From positions 372,001 to 436,000 of the forward strand of contig NZ_JBITTU010000003.1 in assembly GCF_044542075.1 (NCBI RefSeq): a DNA stretch of 64,000 bases, in the 5' to 3' direction. The stretch's first letter is position 1. Each line of letters opens with the position of its first letter. The notes under the pieces were generated by a model that worked only from the letters and a program-made list of their open reading frames with translations, searched no databases and had not been told where the DNA came from. Source of the stretch: Leeuwenhoekiella sp044542075 (GTDB lineage: Bacteria > Bacteroidota > Bacteroidia > Flavobacteriales > Flavobacteriaceae). Shown in pieces: positions 16,741 to 25,605 of the stretch. Position numbers and translations under genes: made by a program.

Positions 16741-18144
16741 ATGCGTAAATTGTTCTCGTTAGTTGTACTATCTGTTTTATTTTCTTCTGCTTCATTTGCT
16801 CAAAATCAAACTTTAATAAAAGGAATGGTTAGTGAGATTGAGGTTACAACAGATAGTACTTCGTTAAATTATTCGATTTATATACCGCAAAATTATACCG
16901 CGACTAAGCCCGCAAAAGGCTTATTTGTTTTTGACCCTAATGGTGATGGTGTAAGAGCTGCTCGGCTTTTTGTTTCGGCTATTGCAGGAGAAGATTATGT
17001 AGTTGTTTCCAATAATTTTAAAATGAGCAACAACTTAGATAGTCTTGATTACAACGCAAATAATGCAATAACTATAATGCGCGATGTATTTGCAAAAGTT
17101 TCGCTAGAATCTTCACAGGTTTATATTGCCGGGTTAGGAGCCGGTGCTAAAGCGACGAGTGCCTTATCGTATTTACTGAAAAATACAGCTGGAATTCTCT
17201 TAGTTGATGATGTATACTTTGCAGATCAATATTTTACACAGGCACGAAGAAATACAGTTATAGGAGTCGTAGGTAAATCTTCACCAAACTATTACCAGAT
17301 GGCAGATTATTTCAGAATGATGAAAAGTATAGATTCTTTTAATGAATTATATACATATTCAAACTCTGGAGAATGGCCTGGAGCTAATTTTATAGGCATT
17401 TTAATAAATAGATTAAGCCATTTTCAAGGCGAAAATATAAATTTGAAGAATCCTGATTCACTATGGGAAAAGCAATATGTGAATGACCTCAACGGACTTA
17501 AAAGTTTGGCTTCAAATAAAGAGCTTTTGACTGCTTATGATCTTAGTCAAGATTTAAAAAGAGATTACCGTGGTGAAGTAGATCTTGATGCGATTAAAGA
17601 TTTTTACAAAGATTTGCGAAAAACAGAGCCTTACAAGATTGCAAAGCGATTAGACCGGTCTGGAAATTTAGAGGAACTACTTCTTTTAGATGATATTGAA
17701 TATTTTTTAGAGTCAGATATAGTTGCAGCTAACTTTGAGAATCTAGGCTACTGGGACAGTAGAATAAATGAATTTAAAATTGCATCAAAAGATGCTGCAA
17801 AACAAAATGAAGAAAAAGTAGCTAAGCGCATGTTAGGTTATATAGATTACACTGTTGAAGACTTTTTGACATTAAATAAAGTATCTCTCTTACCGCAGCG
17901 CATTTTTGGAAACGTATTAATGACCATGCTAGATAGTAAAGATTATCAGGCCTACATTAACATCATAAGTTTATCTGCGCAAGACAATGATGACAATACA
18001 GCATATTTTTATTTAGAAGAATTGTTGAAACAAGGCTTTACAGATTACGATGCTCTTTATGAAATACCGCAAACCACAACGTTAAAAATAAAGCCTATCT
18101 ATAATCAACTAATTAAAAAATACTTAGGAAAATCTAAATTTTAG
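16741..18144 (+). CDS. Exported protein with alpha/beta-hydrolase-like N-terminal domain, no nucleophile
   Basis: A 467-residue protein with a Sec signal peptide (cleavage after SASFA, residue 20). The region 25-230 resembles an alpha/beta hydrolase of the esterase type: YSIYIPQNYT, then LFVFDPNGDG and the nucleophile-elbow position in YIAGLGAGAKA, where the expected GxSxG serine is Ala or Gly. The C-terminal half (240-467) is helical and matches nothing I recognise. A catalytically dead hydrolase used for binding is the simplest reading. It is a single gene that overlaps the convergent transporter gene by 11 bases. Confidence 0.6.
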   Translation: MRKLFSLVVLSVLFSSASFAQNQTLIKGMVSEIEVTTDSTSLNYSIYIPQNYTATKPAKGLFVFDPNGDGVRAARLFVSAIAGEDYVVVSNNFKMSNNLDSLDYNANNAITIMRDVFAKVSLESSQVYIAGLGAGAKATSALSYLLKNTAGILLVDDVYFADQYFTQARRNTVIGVVGKSSPNYYQMADYFRMMKSIDSFNELYTYSNSGEWPGANFIGILINRLSHFQGENINLKNPDSLWEKQYVNDLNGLKSLASNKELLTAYDLSQDLKRDYRGEVDLDAIKDFYKDLRKTEPYKIAKRLDRSGNLEELLLLDDIEYFLESDIVAANFENLGYWDSRINEFKIASKDAAKQNEEKVAKRMLGYIDYTVEDFLTLNKVSLLPQRIFGNVLMTMLDSKDYQAYINIISLSAQDNDDNTAYFYLEELLKQGFTDYDALYEIPQTTTLKIKPIYNQLIKKYLGKSKF

Positions 18145-19378
18145 ATAAATCAAGAGTTGAGTTTTCTTCCTTGGCAAGTACATTTTTTACGTAAACAAGA
18201 AGTAGAAGTGCCATTAAACTAACTAATCCCATAAACAACCACGTGCTATTATAGCCAAATCTGTTTACAAGTTGCATACCCGTATTGTGCCCAAAAATAT
18301 GAGATAGGGAAAATGACATACTATACAGTCCCATATAAGCTCCCTGTCTCCCTAATTTAGCTCTGCGAAGTGCGAGTGCATTGCCAAACGGAAACGCAAT
18401 CATTTCGCCTAAAGTAGCAACGATCATTCCTAATATTAAGGCACTATTGAAGCCATTGATAAAGAAAAAACCAAAACTGATTCCGGTAAGCAATAAGCCG
18501 CCTATTACACTAGATATTTGAGACCAGCCTTTTCGCTCAGCAAATGCAATTAGAGGCATTTCAAATAGAAAGATAACTAACCCATTTAAACCTAGCAGCA
18601 ATCCTATTTGTAATTCAGAAAGACCTTTTATCTCTTTGTAAAACAGAGGGACTGTCGAGAAATATTGTACAAATACTACCCCAAATAAGGCAAGGGCAAT
18701 TAGAAACACGAGATAAATTTTATCTCTATATGGAGAAAGTGGGTTTTCTATTAACTTTTCTTCATCGGTAACTTTAGCTTTTTTAGGATTTAATGTTTTT
18801 ATAAGTATAAAGCCTGCTAGAATACAGGTTACTCCATCTACCCAGAATAATCCGTAATAGCCTATACCTGCGATTATGAGTCCGCCAATGGCAGGGCCTG
18901 CAGAAAAGCCCAGGTTTATAGCAAGGCGAATTAGAGTTAAAGAGCGGGTTTTGTTCTCGGGTTTGCTGTAGGCGCTTAACGCTACAAAAAAGGCAGGTCT
19001 TGATAAATCTGCAATCGCAATTAAAGTGAAAAAGCCCAGACATATTGCCCAAAAACCGGTTATAAATTGAAGGCCAAAGAAACCTAATCCTGTACCTACA
19101 AGACTTAATAATATAGTTTTATAAAAACCTATTTTGTCAGAAAGGATACCACCCAACCAAGACCCTGCAAGTGAGCCAAATCCAAAAAAGGTCATTACCC
19201 AGCCAACATCAGATAGGCTAAATTGTAAGTCATCTTTGAGGTAAAGTGATAAGAAAGGAATTACCATAGCACCTGCGCGATTAACTAAAGTAATGAGCGC
19301 AAGCCACCACACTTCCTTAGAGAGTCCTTTAAAGGTGTTGAGGTAAGAAGAAAACAGACCGAACATAATAACAGGCAT
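18134..19378 (-). CDS. MFS transporter, drug-efflux type
   Basis: A 414-residue integral membrane protein with about twelve transmembrane helices in two halves around a central cytoplasmic loop (about residues 195-215, LNPKKAKVTDEEKL). The loop between helices 2 and 3 reads GGILSDKIGFYKT, the MFS motif A. The family moves small molecules against a proton gradient; the DHA1/MDR layout suggests efflux, without a known substrate. The ATG at 19378 directly follows a T-run and hairpin; another ATG four codons on (19366) would leave more leader and is equally plausible. Confidence 0.88.
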   Translation of the reverse strand: MPVIMFGLFSSYLNTFKGLSKEVWWLALITLVNRAGAMVIPFLSLYLKDDLQFSLSDVGWVMTFFGFGSLAGSWLGGILSDKIGFYKTILLSLVGTGLGFFGLQFITGFWAICLGFFTLIAIADLSRPAFFVALSAYSKPENKTRSLTLIRLAINLGFSAGPAIGGLIIAGIGYYGLFWVDGVTCILAGFILIKTLNPKKAKVTDEEKLIENPLSPYRDKIYLVFLIALALFGVVFVQYFSTVPLFYKEIKGLSELQIGLLLGLNGLVIFLFEMPLIAFAERKGWSQISSVIGGLLLTGISFGFFFINGFNSALILGMIVATLGEMIAFPFGNALALRRAKLGRQGAYMGLYSMSFSLSHIFGHNTGMQLVNRFGYNSTWLFMGLVSLMALLLLVYVKNVLAKEENSTLDLSKI

Positions 19379-19411
19379 AAAAAAAGTCTGGCGTTTTATA
19401 GGCCAGACTTT
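19379..19411 (-). terminator. Terminator-like hairpin abutting the MFS start codon
   Basis: A ten-base stem (19383-19392 with 19402-19411, AAAGTCTGGC / GCCAGACTTT) closes a nine-base loop and is followed on the minus strand by a T-run that ends at the MFS start codon. The only gene upstream on this strand ends almost 350 bases away, so the hairpin may end a small RNA from 19412-19757 or regulate the transporter. Confidence 0.6.
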
Positions 19412-19757
19412 CGTGTTTATAATAAAATAACTTGTACAGTTAACACAAAATATCAGGCAGGGTCAATAAGACCTTAATTGTGCGTGAATAATATGTGTTG
19501 TAATTTTTCATATTGACCTTCTAATTCTGAAGATTTCATTTCAAAAATAAAACTAATTGAATTGTTTTAATAAATACTAAAAATGGCTAAAATAATTTCA
19601 AATTTTAAAATTAAAGAAGTTTTAAAGTCAAATTTCTATAAAAACTGTTCGCAACCCTAATATATTAGTGGCAAAAGTTCCGGTTATTTAGCCACTTTCC
19701 CCGTAGATTATGTAGCGCGCTTTCCAGCACCACCTGTAAATATCAGTATTAATTGCT
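19412..19757. other. 346-base region with no gene found; short inverted repeats
   Basis: No reading frame above 20 codons looks credible here. The stretch has two parts. 19440-19520 contains an inverted repeat GGTCAATA (19461-19468) / TATTGACC (19511-19518). 19648-19740 is richer in G and C than the surroundings and holds a 12-base palindrome CTAATATATTAG (19657-19668) and a GTGGC / GCCAC pair (19669-19673 and 19692-19696). It could hold a small RNA ended by the hairpin at 19379-19411, or the remnant of a mobile or repeated element. None of this is proven. Confidence 0.35.
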
Positions 19758-20813
19758 TTATAAACTTTCTCCTATAATATCTTCGATAGTAACAGGGATA
19801 TAAAGTTCGGTAATCCAGGCTGCCGGGTTGGGATTGTCTTCAGGTCCTACTACATAAATTTCAAAGGGATAACTGTTTTGAGCAGGCACGAAGTTGTTTT
19901 TTGCTAAATATGCTTCAGTAGAACTCCAGGCTTCTTTTAAATTTTTATAATCTCCTTTTAAAGTGGTTTTTATGACACTGTATGAAGGCATAAACCCACA
20001 AAGAATGCTGCTGTCTTCTGCAACTATTATCTGTGAAGTTGTAGGTATTCCACTAGAAATAATAGCGCTATTATTATTTATATCTCTTGAATTATAAATA
20101 GTTAATGGTTTTCCTGAAATAGTAATATTATTTCCTTCCATATATCTTTGCACCTGCGGAATCATTTCTTTTATTTTCCCGCGAGCTGCGTCTATAGTAG
20201 TAGATGTGGTTACATACATATAAAAGCCGCCGCTGTATTGTGTGATTCCATTTATTGTAACAGTATAAACCTGCATATCATCTAAAACACTTTCATCTAA
20301 CGACGTTAAGCCAGATTTATACATCGTACGCATATCTGCATCAAAATCGTAACTCATTAAGGTGAAGTACGCTTTATCCATCAAAGTATGTTCTCCCCTT
20401 ATGCCCCAAGTAACTTTAGTGCCACCATCTACTTCCTCAAACTGCCAATACACATGGGCATTACGTTCTCCAGCAGGGGTTATAAACGTAATATCCTGTT
20501 CTAATCGTTGATTTTCTATAACTGCCGTAGTTCGCATAGAGCCATCAACATCCTTTCCATTCCAGCTATAGCTAGCTCCTTCTCCACTAGTTTTTTCAGG
20601 ATAACTAAAAACCATTGTAGGGTCATCTTTATTCCACGGACCCCAGTTTTCCCAGGTTTTATAATTATTTACTTTGTCAAAAACTAAATTTACAGGAGCT
20701 TTTATAATTTGAGACTCTTCAACCTCATAAGTACCATCTTTAGTTGCAAAATATATAGCTCCGGCTATAAATAGGATTAGCAGGAGAAAGAATAGATATT
20801 TTAATATTTTCAT
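19758..20813 (-). CDS. SRPBCC domain plus GyrI-like effector-binding domain protein, membrane anchored
   Basis: A 351-residue protein. An N-terminal hydrophobic segment (about 3-24) anchors it in the membrane. Residues 35-175 form an SRPBCC/polyketide-cyclase ligand-binding fold (SQIIKAPVNLVFDKVNN, then WGPWNKDDP). Residues 190-350 resemble the GyrI/AraC effector-binding domain (two repeats ending in FEIYVVGPED and TELYIPV). There is no DNA-binding domain, so it probably senses or binds a small hydrophobic ligand at the membrane. A perfect -7 element lies 17 bases upstream. Domain calls are confident; the role is unknown. Confidence 0.85.
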   Translation of the reverse strand: MKILKYLFFLLLILFIAGAIYFATKDGTYEVEESQIIKAPVNLVFDKVNNYKTWENWGPWNKDDPTMVFSYPEKTSGEGASYSWNGKDVDGSMRTTAVIENQRLEQDITFITPAGERNAHVYWQFEEVDGGTKVTWGIRGEHTLMDKAYFTLMSYDFDADMRTMYKSGLTSLDESVLDDMQVYTVTINGITQYSGGFYMYVTTSTTIDAARGKIKEMIPQVQRYMEGNNITISGKPLTIYNSRDINNNSAIISSGIPTTSQIIVAEDSSILCGFMPSYSVIKTTLKGDYKNLKEAWSSTEAYLAKNNFVPAQNSYPFEIYVVGPEDNPNPAAWITELYIPVTIEDIIGESL

Positions 20814-20829
20814 TTAGTGGGTTTGAAAT

Positions 20830-20837
20830 CAAATTTA
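20830..20837 (-). promoter_or_regulatory. Promoter -7 element of the SRPBCC gene
   Basis: The minus strand reads TAAATTTG, a perfect TAnnTTTG, 17 bases before the start codon. No TTG was seen at a suitable -33 distance. Confidence 0.5.
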
Positions 20838-20886
20838 ACAATTAAATATGATTTATTATTTAACTGTTAGGGGATTACCTCGTGAT

Positions 20887-21075
20887 TTATTCTTTTAGAT
20901 AAAGTTTTATGGCAAATAGAATAAGTACAAAACCAATAAAGCCTATCAAAATCCAATAACTGCCTTTGTATTCTTTTTTATGCAGCTTGCTATCTTTGCG
21001 ATAGCTCATAAAAACAAATGCGACAAATGCAACAAAAAAGAGCGCTGCAAAAATTAATTGACCGGTACTGAACAT
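20887..21075 (-). CDS. Small membrane protein, 62 residues, unknown function
   Basis: Two hydrophobic segments (about 6-24 and 42-59) flank a strongly basic loop (SYRKDSKLHKKEYKGSYW). The pattern is that of a small inner-membrane protein with both ends on one side. I do not recognise the family. It precedes the SRPBCC gene by 73 bases on the same strand, but the SRPBCC gene has its own -7 element, so cotranscription is uncertain. Confidence 0.6.
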   Translation of the reverse strand: MFSTGQLIFAALFFVAFVAFVFMSYRKDSKLHKKEYKGSYWILIGFIGFVLILFAIKLYLKE

Positions 21076-21097
21076 TTATTATTATTTTAAAGAATTG

Positions 21098-21134
21098 ACT
21101 AAGTTTAAAGTTGCTTTTAAAAACTAAACTTAGT
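21098..21134. repeat. 10-base inverted repeat in divergent intergenic region
   Basis: ACTAAGTTTA (21098-21107) and TAAACTTAGT (21125-21134) are perfect inverted copies separated by 17 bases, between two divergent genes. It could be an operator for a regulator that reaches both promoters, or a hairpin in either leader. No trailing T-run follows, so a terminator is less likely. Confidence 0.4.
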
Positions 21135-21195
21135 TGACTCATCGAGTACTTTGTATTAGTGAATCAAAATTAAGCCTTTATAACAAAAAAAATAG

Positions 21196-21582
21196 ATGAA
21201 AAAAAGAATAGCTGCAGTACACGAGTTTCATAGTGCATTTGGTTTGGGAATTAATGAAGAACCTAAAGCAGATCTGGGCGAGCCTAAAAATATGCTTCGC
21301 TACAATCTTATGAAAGAAGAAAATGAAGAATATCTGGAAGCTGCGCGAGCTAATGACTTGACCGAAGTTGCAGATGCTTTAGGAGATATGCTTTATATAC
21401 TTTGTGGTACCATACTGGAGCATGGTATGCAGCATAAAATAGAAGAGGTTTTTAATGAGATACAGCGCAGTAATATGAGTAAGTTAGGTGCTAATGGGAA
21501 GCCTATTTATAGAGAAGATGGTAAGGTGCTTAAAGGGCCAAATTACTTTAAACCCAATATTAAGGAAATACTCGACAAGTAA
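21196..21582 (+). CDS. MazG-like nucleotide pyrophosphohydrolase
   Basis: A 128-residue all-helical protein of the MazG/phosphoribosyl-ATP pyrophosphohydrolase-like group. The metal-binding residues lie in LMKEENEEYLEAA (ExxEE) and EVADALGDMLYILCG (ExxD). Relatives hydrolyse nucleoside triphosphates to monophosphates and pyrophosphate and help clean damaged nucleotides; the exact substrate is not predictable. It is the first of three plus-strand genes (with the ABC-F and methyltransferase genes), with gaps of about 50 bases. Confidence 0.85.
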   Translation: MKKRIAAVHEFHSAFGLGINEEPKADLGEPKNMLRYNLMKEENEEYLEAARANDLTEVADALGDMLYILCGTILEHGMQHKIEEVFNEIQRSNMSKLGANGKPIYREDGKVLKGPNYFKPNIKEILDK

Positions 21583-21633
21583 TCGCTACAAATGGGTTTT
21601 ATACTCCGTTTTTAAAGGTTAAATTCGCAGCCT

Positions 21634-23517
21634 ATGAGTGCAATTAATTATGTTTCGGTAGAATCTATCGCTAAAGCTTTTGGAGAAAAGGTATTATTTG
21701 ATGATTTATCATTTGGTATCAATGAGGGGCAGAAGATAGGTCTGGTAGCTAAAAACGGTACCGGTAAAACTTCAATGTTAGATATACTGGCAGGTGCAGA
21801 AAATCCAGACAGTGGTCAGGTGATTTTTCGTAAAGGTATAAAGGTGGCATTTCTTCCGCAGGAGCCTAACCTTGACCCTGCTTTGACTGTTGAAGAAACT
21901 ATCTTTGATAGTGATAATGAGATTTTAAAAGTGATTTCAGATTACGAGCATGCGCTGCAGAATATGGGAGATGGTGACGCGTATCAAAAAGCTTTTGATC
22001 AAATGGAAGTGCATCAGGCCTGGGATTTTGAAACGCAGTACAAACAAATTTTGTTTCAGCTTAAATTAGACGACTTAGATCGTAAGGTTGAAAAGTTAAG
22101 TGGTGGGCAGAAAAAGCGTTTAGCACTTGCTAACATGCTTCTAAGTAAACCAGATTTGCTTATACTTGATGAGCCAACAAACCATCTTGATTTGGAGATG
22201 ATTGAGTGGCTTGAAGCTTTTTTTGCAAAAGAAAACTTCACTTTATTTATGGTGACTCACGACCGCTACTTTTTAGAGCGGGTTTGTAATGAAATTATTG
22301 AGCTTGATGAAGGTAAGTTATACAACTATAAGGGTAATTACTCCTATTATTTAGATAAGCGGGAAGCGCGTATCGCTACAGAAGAGACCGAAACTGGTAA
22401 AGCAAAACAACTCTTCAAAAAAGAATTAGAATGGATGCGTCGCCAGCCTAAAGCACGTACTACAAAATCTAAATCTAGAATAGATGATTTTGCCGAAATA
22501 AAAGACAAAGCTTCCAAAAGGCGTAACGATCATGAGGTTCAATTAGAGCTAAACATGGAGCGTTTAGGAAGCAAAATTGTAGAATTTCATAAGGTGTCAA
22601 AGTCCTTTAAAGACCGAAAAATTCTAGATGGTTTTGAATATAATTTTCAGCGTGGAGAGCGTATTGGGATTATAGGTAAAAACGGTACCGGTAAATCAAC
22701 ATTTCTTAATGTATTAACAGGAAGTATTCCTCCAGATAGTGGTAAGCTCGTAGTAGGAGAGACCATACAATTTGGGTATTACACTCAAAAGGGTATTGTT
22801 ATAAAACCCGGTCAAAAGGTTATAGATGTAATTAAAGAGTTTGGAGATTATATTCCGCTTAAAAAAGGAAGGCAAATTTCTGCAGGACAATTATTAGAGC
22901 GTTTTCTCTTTGACCGTAAAAAGCAGTATGATTTTGTTGAAAAATTAAGTGGGGGCGAGCGTAAACGTTTGTATTTATGTACTGTTTTAATACAAAACCC
23001 TAATTTTTTAATATTAGATGAACCTACAAATGATCTGGATATTGTTACCTTAAATGTATTAGAAAGTTTTCTTTTAGACTTTCCGGGATGTTTGCTTGTA
23101 GTTTCTCACGACAGGTATTTTATGGATAAGATTGTAGATCACCTGTTTGTTTTTCGTGGTCAGGGTGAAGTTGAAGATTTTCCCGGTAACTATTCAGACT
23201 TTAGAGTTTACGATTCAGGTCCGGCGGTTGAGCAGGAGGTTATTGCAAAGCCAAAAGAAGAGAAAGCGACAACTAAAGACAATTGGAAAACTGCGAGCAC
23301 TTCATTGTCTTACAATGATCAGAAAGAATACAATCGCATCGAACGTGATATTGCAAAATTTGAAAAAGAAAAGGCAGGTAAAGAAGCAGAATTTCTGAAT
23401 CCCGATTTGTCTGGTGATGAGATTAATAAGCGTTCTATTGCACTTCAGGAAGTTCAGGATAAGATAGATGCACTCACCGAAAGATGGTTTGAATTAAGTG
23501 CAAAATTGGAAGGATAA
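21634..23517 (+). CDS. ABC-F family ATPase (Uup/EttA-like)
   Basis: A 627-residue soluble protein with two ABC domains and no membrane helices. Walker A motifs are VAKNGTGKTSML and IGKNGTGKSTFL, signatures LSGGQKKRLALANML and LSGGERKRLYLCTVL, Walker B LLILDEPTNHLD and FLILDEPTNDLD. The linker between them is basic and the C-terminus is a coiled coil (about 560-627), as in Uup. ABC-F proteins bind the ribosome's E site region and relieve stalling, or protect against antibiotics; Uup types also act in DNA repair. A housekeeping role is more likely here. Confidence 0.93.
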   Translation: MSAINYVSVESIAKAFGEKVLFDDLSFGINEGQKIGLVAKNGTGKTSMLDILAGAENPDSGQVIFRKGIKVAFLPQEPNLDPALTVEETIFDSDNEILKVISDYEHALQNMGDGDAYQKAFDQMEVHQAWDFETQYKQILFQLKLDDLDRKVEKLSGGQKKRLALANMLLSKPDLLILDEPTNHLDLEMIEWLEAFFAKENFTLFMVTHDRYFLERVCNEIIELDEGKLYNYKGNYSYYLDKREARIATEETETGKAKQLFKKELEWMRRQPKARTTKSKSRIDDFAEIKDKASKRRNDHEVQLELNMERLGSKIVEFHKVSKSFKDRKILDGFEYNFQRGERIGIIGKNGTGKSTFLNVLTGSIPPDSGKLVVGETIQFGYYTQKGIVIKPGQKVIDVIKEFGDYIPLKKGRQISAGQLLERFLFDRKKQYDFVEKLSGGERKRLYLCTVLIQNPNFLILDEPTNDLDIVTLNVLESFLLDFPGCLLVVSHDRYFMDKIVDHLFVFRGQGEVEDFPGNYSDFRVYDSGPAVEQEVIAKPKEEKATTKDNWKTASTSLSYNDQKEYNRIERDIAKFEKEKAGKEAEFLNPDLSGDEINKRSIALQEVQDKIDALTERWFELSAKLEG

Positions 23518-23573
23518 TTTAGGATTCTTCCCGTAATAAGTAATCTGGCTTATATAAAGATTAGCAACCTATT

Positions 23574-24341
23574 ATGTGGTACACATTAAAGGCGTATTTA
23601 AATTTTCAACGGAAAGCTACAAACCAGCATGGTGTGCACTCTCCTTTTGTATATCAATTTGTTACACAATGTCTTTACGACAAAAAAAAGCATAGAGAAT
23701 ATAATAAGTTGCTCAGGTATCAAGAGCAACTTCTCAATACCCAAGAAAAAATTGAAGTTGTAGATTATGGAGCCGGTTCACGCATTTTTAAAACCAATAA
23801 GCGAGCGGTTAAAGATATAGCCAAGCACGCAGGGGCAACTTTAAATAGAATGAAACTACTTTTCAGGGTAGTTTCTTATTTCAAATCACAGCGCATTTTA
23901 GAGTTGGGTACATCTTTAGGTCTTGCTACAACTGCAATGGCTTTAGGAGGAGGAAGTATAACTTCACTAGAAGGCTGCCCTCAAACGGCAGGCGTTGCTA
24001 AACGTCAATTAGCGAATGCTAAAATTGATATTGCTAATATAGTTGTTGGAGATTTTAAGGAAACTCTTAAGGAGCAAAATGATAAAAAATATGACCTCAT
24101 TTACTTTGACGGAAATCATAGTAAAGATGCCACTTTAGATTATTTCGATAAGTTGCTGGCTACTGTTCATAACGACTCCGTTTGGATTTTTGATGATATT
24201 TATTGGTCTTCAGAAATGACTGAAGCCTGGGAATTAATTAAAAATCACTCGAGCGTGCAAGTCACTATAGACTGTTTTTGGTTGGGATTTGTTTTCTTCA
24301 GAAAAGAGCAGGTAAAAGAAAATTTTAGGATTAGGGTGTGA
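23574..24341 (+). CDS. Class I SAM-dependent methyltransferase (O-methyltransferase-like)
   Basis: A 255-residue methyltransferase. Motif I reads RILELGTSLGLATTAMA (about residues 105-121) and motif IV YDLIYFDGNHSKDATL. This is the layout of the O-methyltransferase family 3 and related enzymes; the substrate is unknown. Residues 1-75 form an N-terminal extension (FLNFQRKATNQHGVHSPFV near residue 8) typical of Bacteroidota orthologues. It overlaps the convergent membrane glycosyltransferase gene by 11 bases. Confidence 0.85.
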   Translation: MWYTLKAYLNFQRKATNQHGVHSPFVYQFVTQCLYDKKKHREYNKLLRYQEQLLNTQEKIEVVDYGAGSRIFKTNKRAVKDIAKHAGATLNRMKLLFRVVSYFKSQRILELGTSLGLATTAMALGGGSITSLEGCPQTAGVAKRQLANAKIDIANIVVGDFKETLKEQNDKKYDLIYFDGNHSKDATLDYFDKLLATVHNDSVWIFDDIYWSSEMTEAWELIKNHSSVQVTIDCFWLGFVFFRKEQVKENFRIRV

Positions 24342-25605
24342 TAACATACCGTTGTAAGTATGTCTTGACAATATAAAATATAACTAGCAACTCTAAGAAA
24401 AATTGAGGAGCTCTAAATCTAAATCCAGAATAGGTTAGGATGGTAATTGCCACGGTAGATAATATTAACCCTACTCCAAGGGATTTAATTTTAGATTTCT
24501 TTTCAAATAGTATTAAGATCAAACAGATTAAGGAAATAGCGTGGAATAATTCACGACCTGTCTCAAGATATCCTGGTTTATAAGTTTCTTGTAAAGGATT
24601 AAAGGCGCTTTTGAGCTTAGTGAAAATAATAGGGAAAATTTGATTAGGATTTTTTTCTATAAACTGAAAAACTGCATCTTGATATTTTTGAGACTGGGCA
24701 GCTCCTCCATTGAATATTTTGTCTGATATATAATTTTCAAAAACAATTCCTTCATTTGCGAGATCACCCTTTGTATTTGTGTGCTCTTGTACTACATCTT
24801 TATTCCATCCTTTTGCCATTACAGGTCCCGAGGATGTAGTGATGACATAAGAGTTTGTTTCTAGTATGATGGCATTTCTTAGTGGCCAAGCTGATATTAA
24901 TAAGATAGCCAATACCGAAAAAATCATAAATATTTTAGATTCAATTTGTTTTTGTAGAAATAAAACTCCGAAAATAGAAAATGGTAGAAAAATAAAGTAC
25001 GGGTGTGTTAATACTAGTAATGCTGAAGTAAGAGGTATGAGAAAACCATTTTTACCCTTCTTAAACCAATAAATAACTGAAAAAATAAACATTCCTAAAA
25101 AGAAGGATGTTAAAGGTTCTGCATAAAATACTCGACTGTAAATCTGATAAACCGGAGATATACTAAAAATAAACGTCCCTAAAATTAAAAGGAGACCTTT
25201 TATATTTAAAAATTTTAGGCACTTGTGGAAAAAATATACTTCAATTACGTGTATGAGTAGCTTAAATACAATTACATAAGTAAGTTTATATCCAAAAATA
25301 TAGAGAATAGCAGCCATTGTATAAGGCCATAAAGGTGCCCTCCAGGATGCGTAATTTTTATTTTTATAGACCTGAGCGTCTACGATATCATCTTTATAAT
25401 CTTGAATCACTTCTGGATGCGTACGATCCATATAGCCATAAACACCAGTTTTTGCAAGACCAGTGGCAAGATATACATAGTCTAAATCATCACCACCTCC
25501 ATTATAACGTTCTTCGAATGCGATTTTAAAGTTGTAAATTAGAACAAGCGTAGTTAATAGTGAGAGAAAAATGATAAGTATTTTATTATTAGATCTAATC
25601 CACAT
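24331..25605 (-). CDS. Membrane glycosyltransferase, GT39/ArnT-like
   Basis: A 424-residue integral membrane protein with about nine to eleven hydrophobic segments. The first periplasmic loop, after the N-terminal helix, contains GGGDDLDYVYLATGLAKTG, the acidic site used by GT39/GT-C enzymes that take sugars from polyprenyl phosphate. It starts with a one-base overlap (TAATG) on the stop of a polyprenol-type GT2 gene, which would make the lipid-linked donor. The acceptor, protein or lipid, is not known. The fold class is fairly certain; the family name is tentative. Confidence 0.7.
   Translation of the reverse strand: MWIRSNNKILIIFLSLLTTLVLIYNFKIAFEERYNGGGDDLDYVYLATGLAKTGVYGYMDRTHPEVIQDYKDDIVDAQVYKNKNYASWRAPLWPYTMAAILYIFGYKLTYVIVFKLLIHVIEVYFFHKCLKFLNIKGLLLILGTFIFSISPVYQIYSRVFYAEPLTSFFLGMFIFSVIYWFKKGKNGFLIPLTSALLVLTHPYFIFLPFSIFGVLFLQKQIESKIFMIFSVLAILLISAWPLRNAIILETNSYVITTSSGPVMAKGWNKDVVQEHTNTKGDLANEGIVFENYISDKIFNGGAAQSQKYQDAVFQFIEKNPNQIFPIIFTKLKSAFNPLQETYKPGYLETGRELFHAISLICLILILFEKKSKIKSLGVGLILSTVAITILTYSGFRFRAPQFFLELLVIFYIVKTYLQRYVITP

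Noticed and set aside
19583..19640. Short plus-strand frame starting MAKIISNFKIKEVL
   Set aside because: Only 17-18 codons, no ribosome-binding context and no conservation can be judged.
24866..25529. Plus-strand frames opposite the membrane glycosyltransferase gene
   Set aside because: Short antisense frames with no recognisable features.
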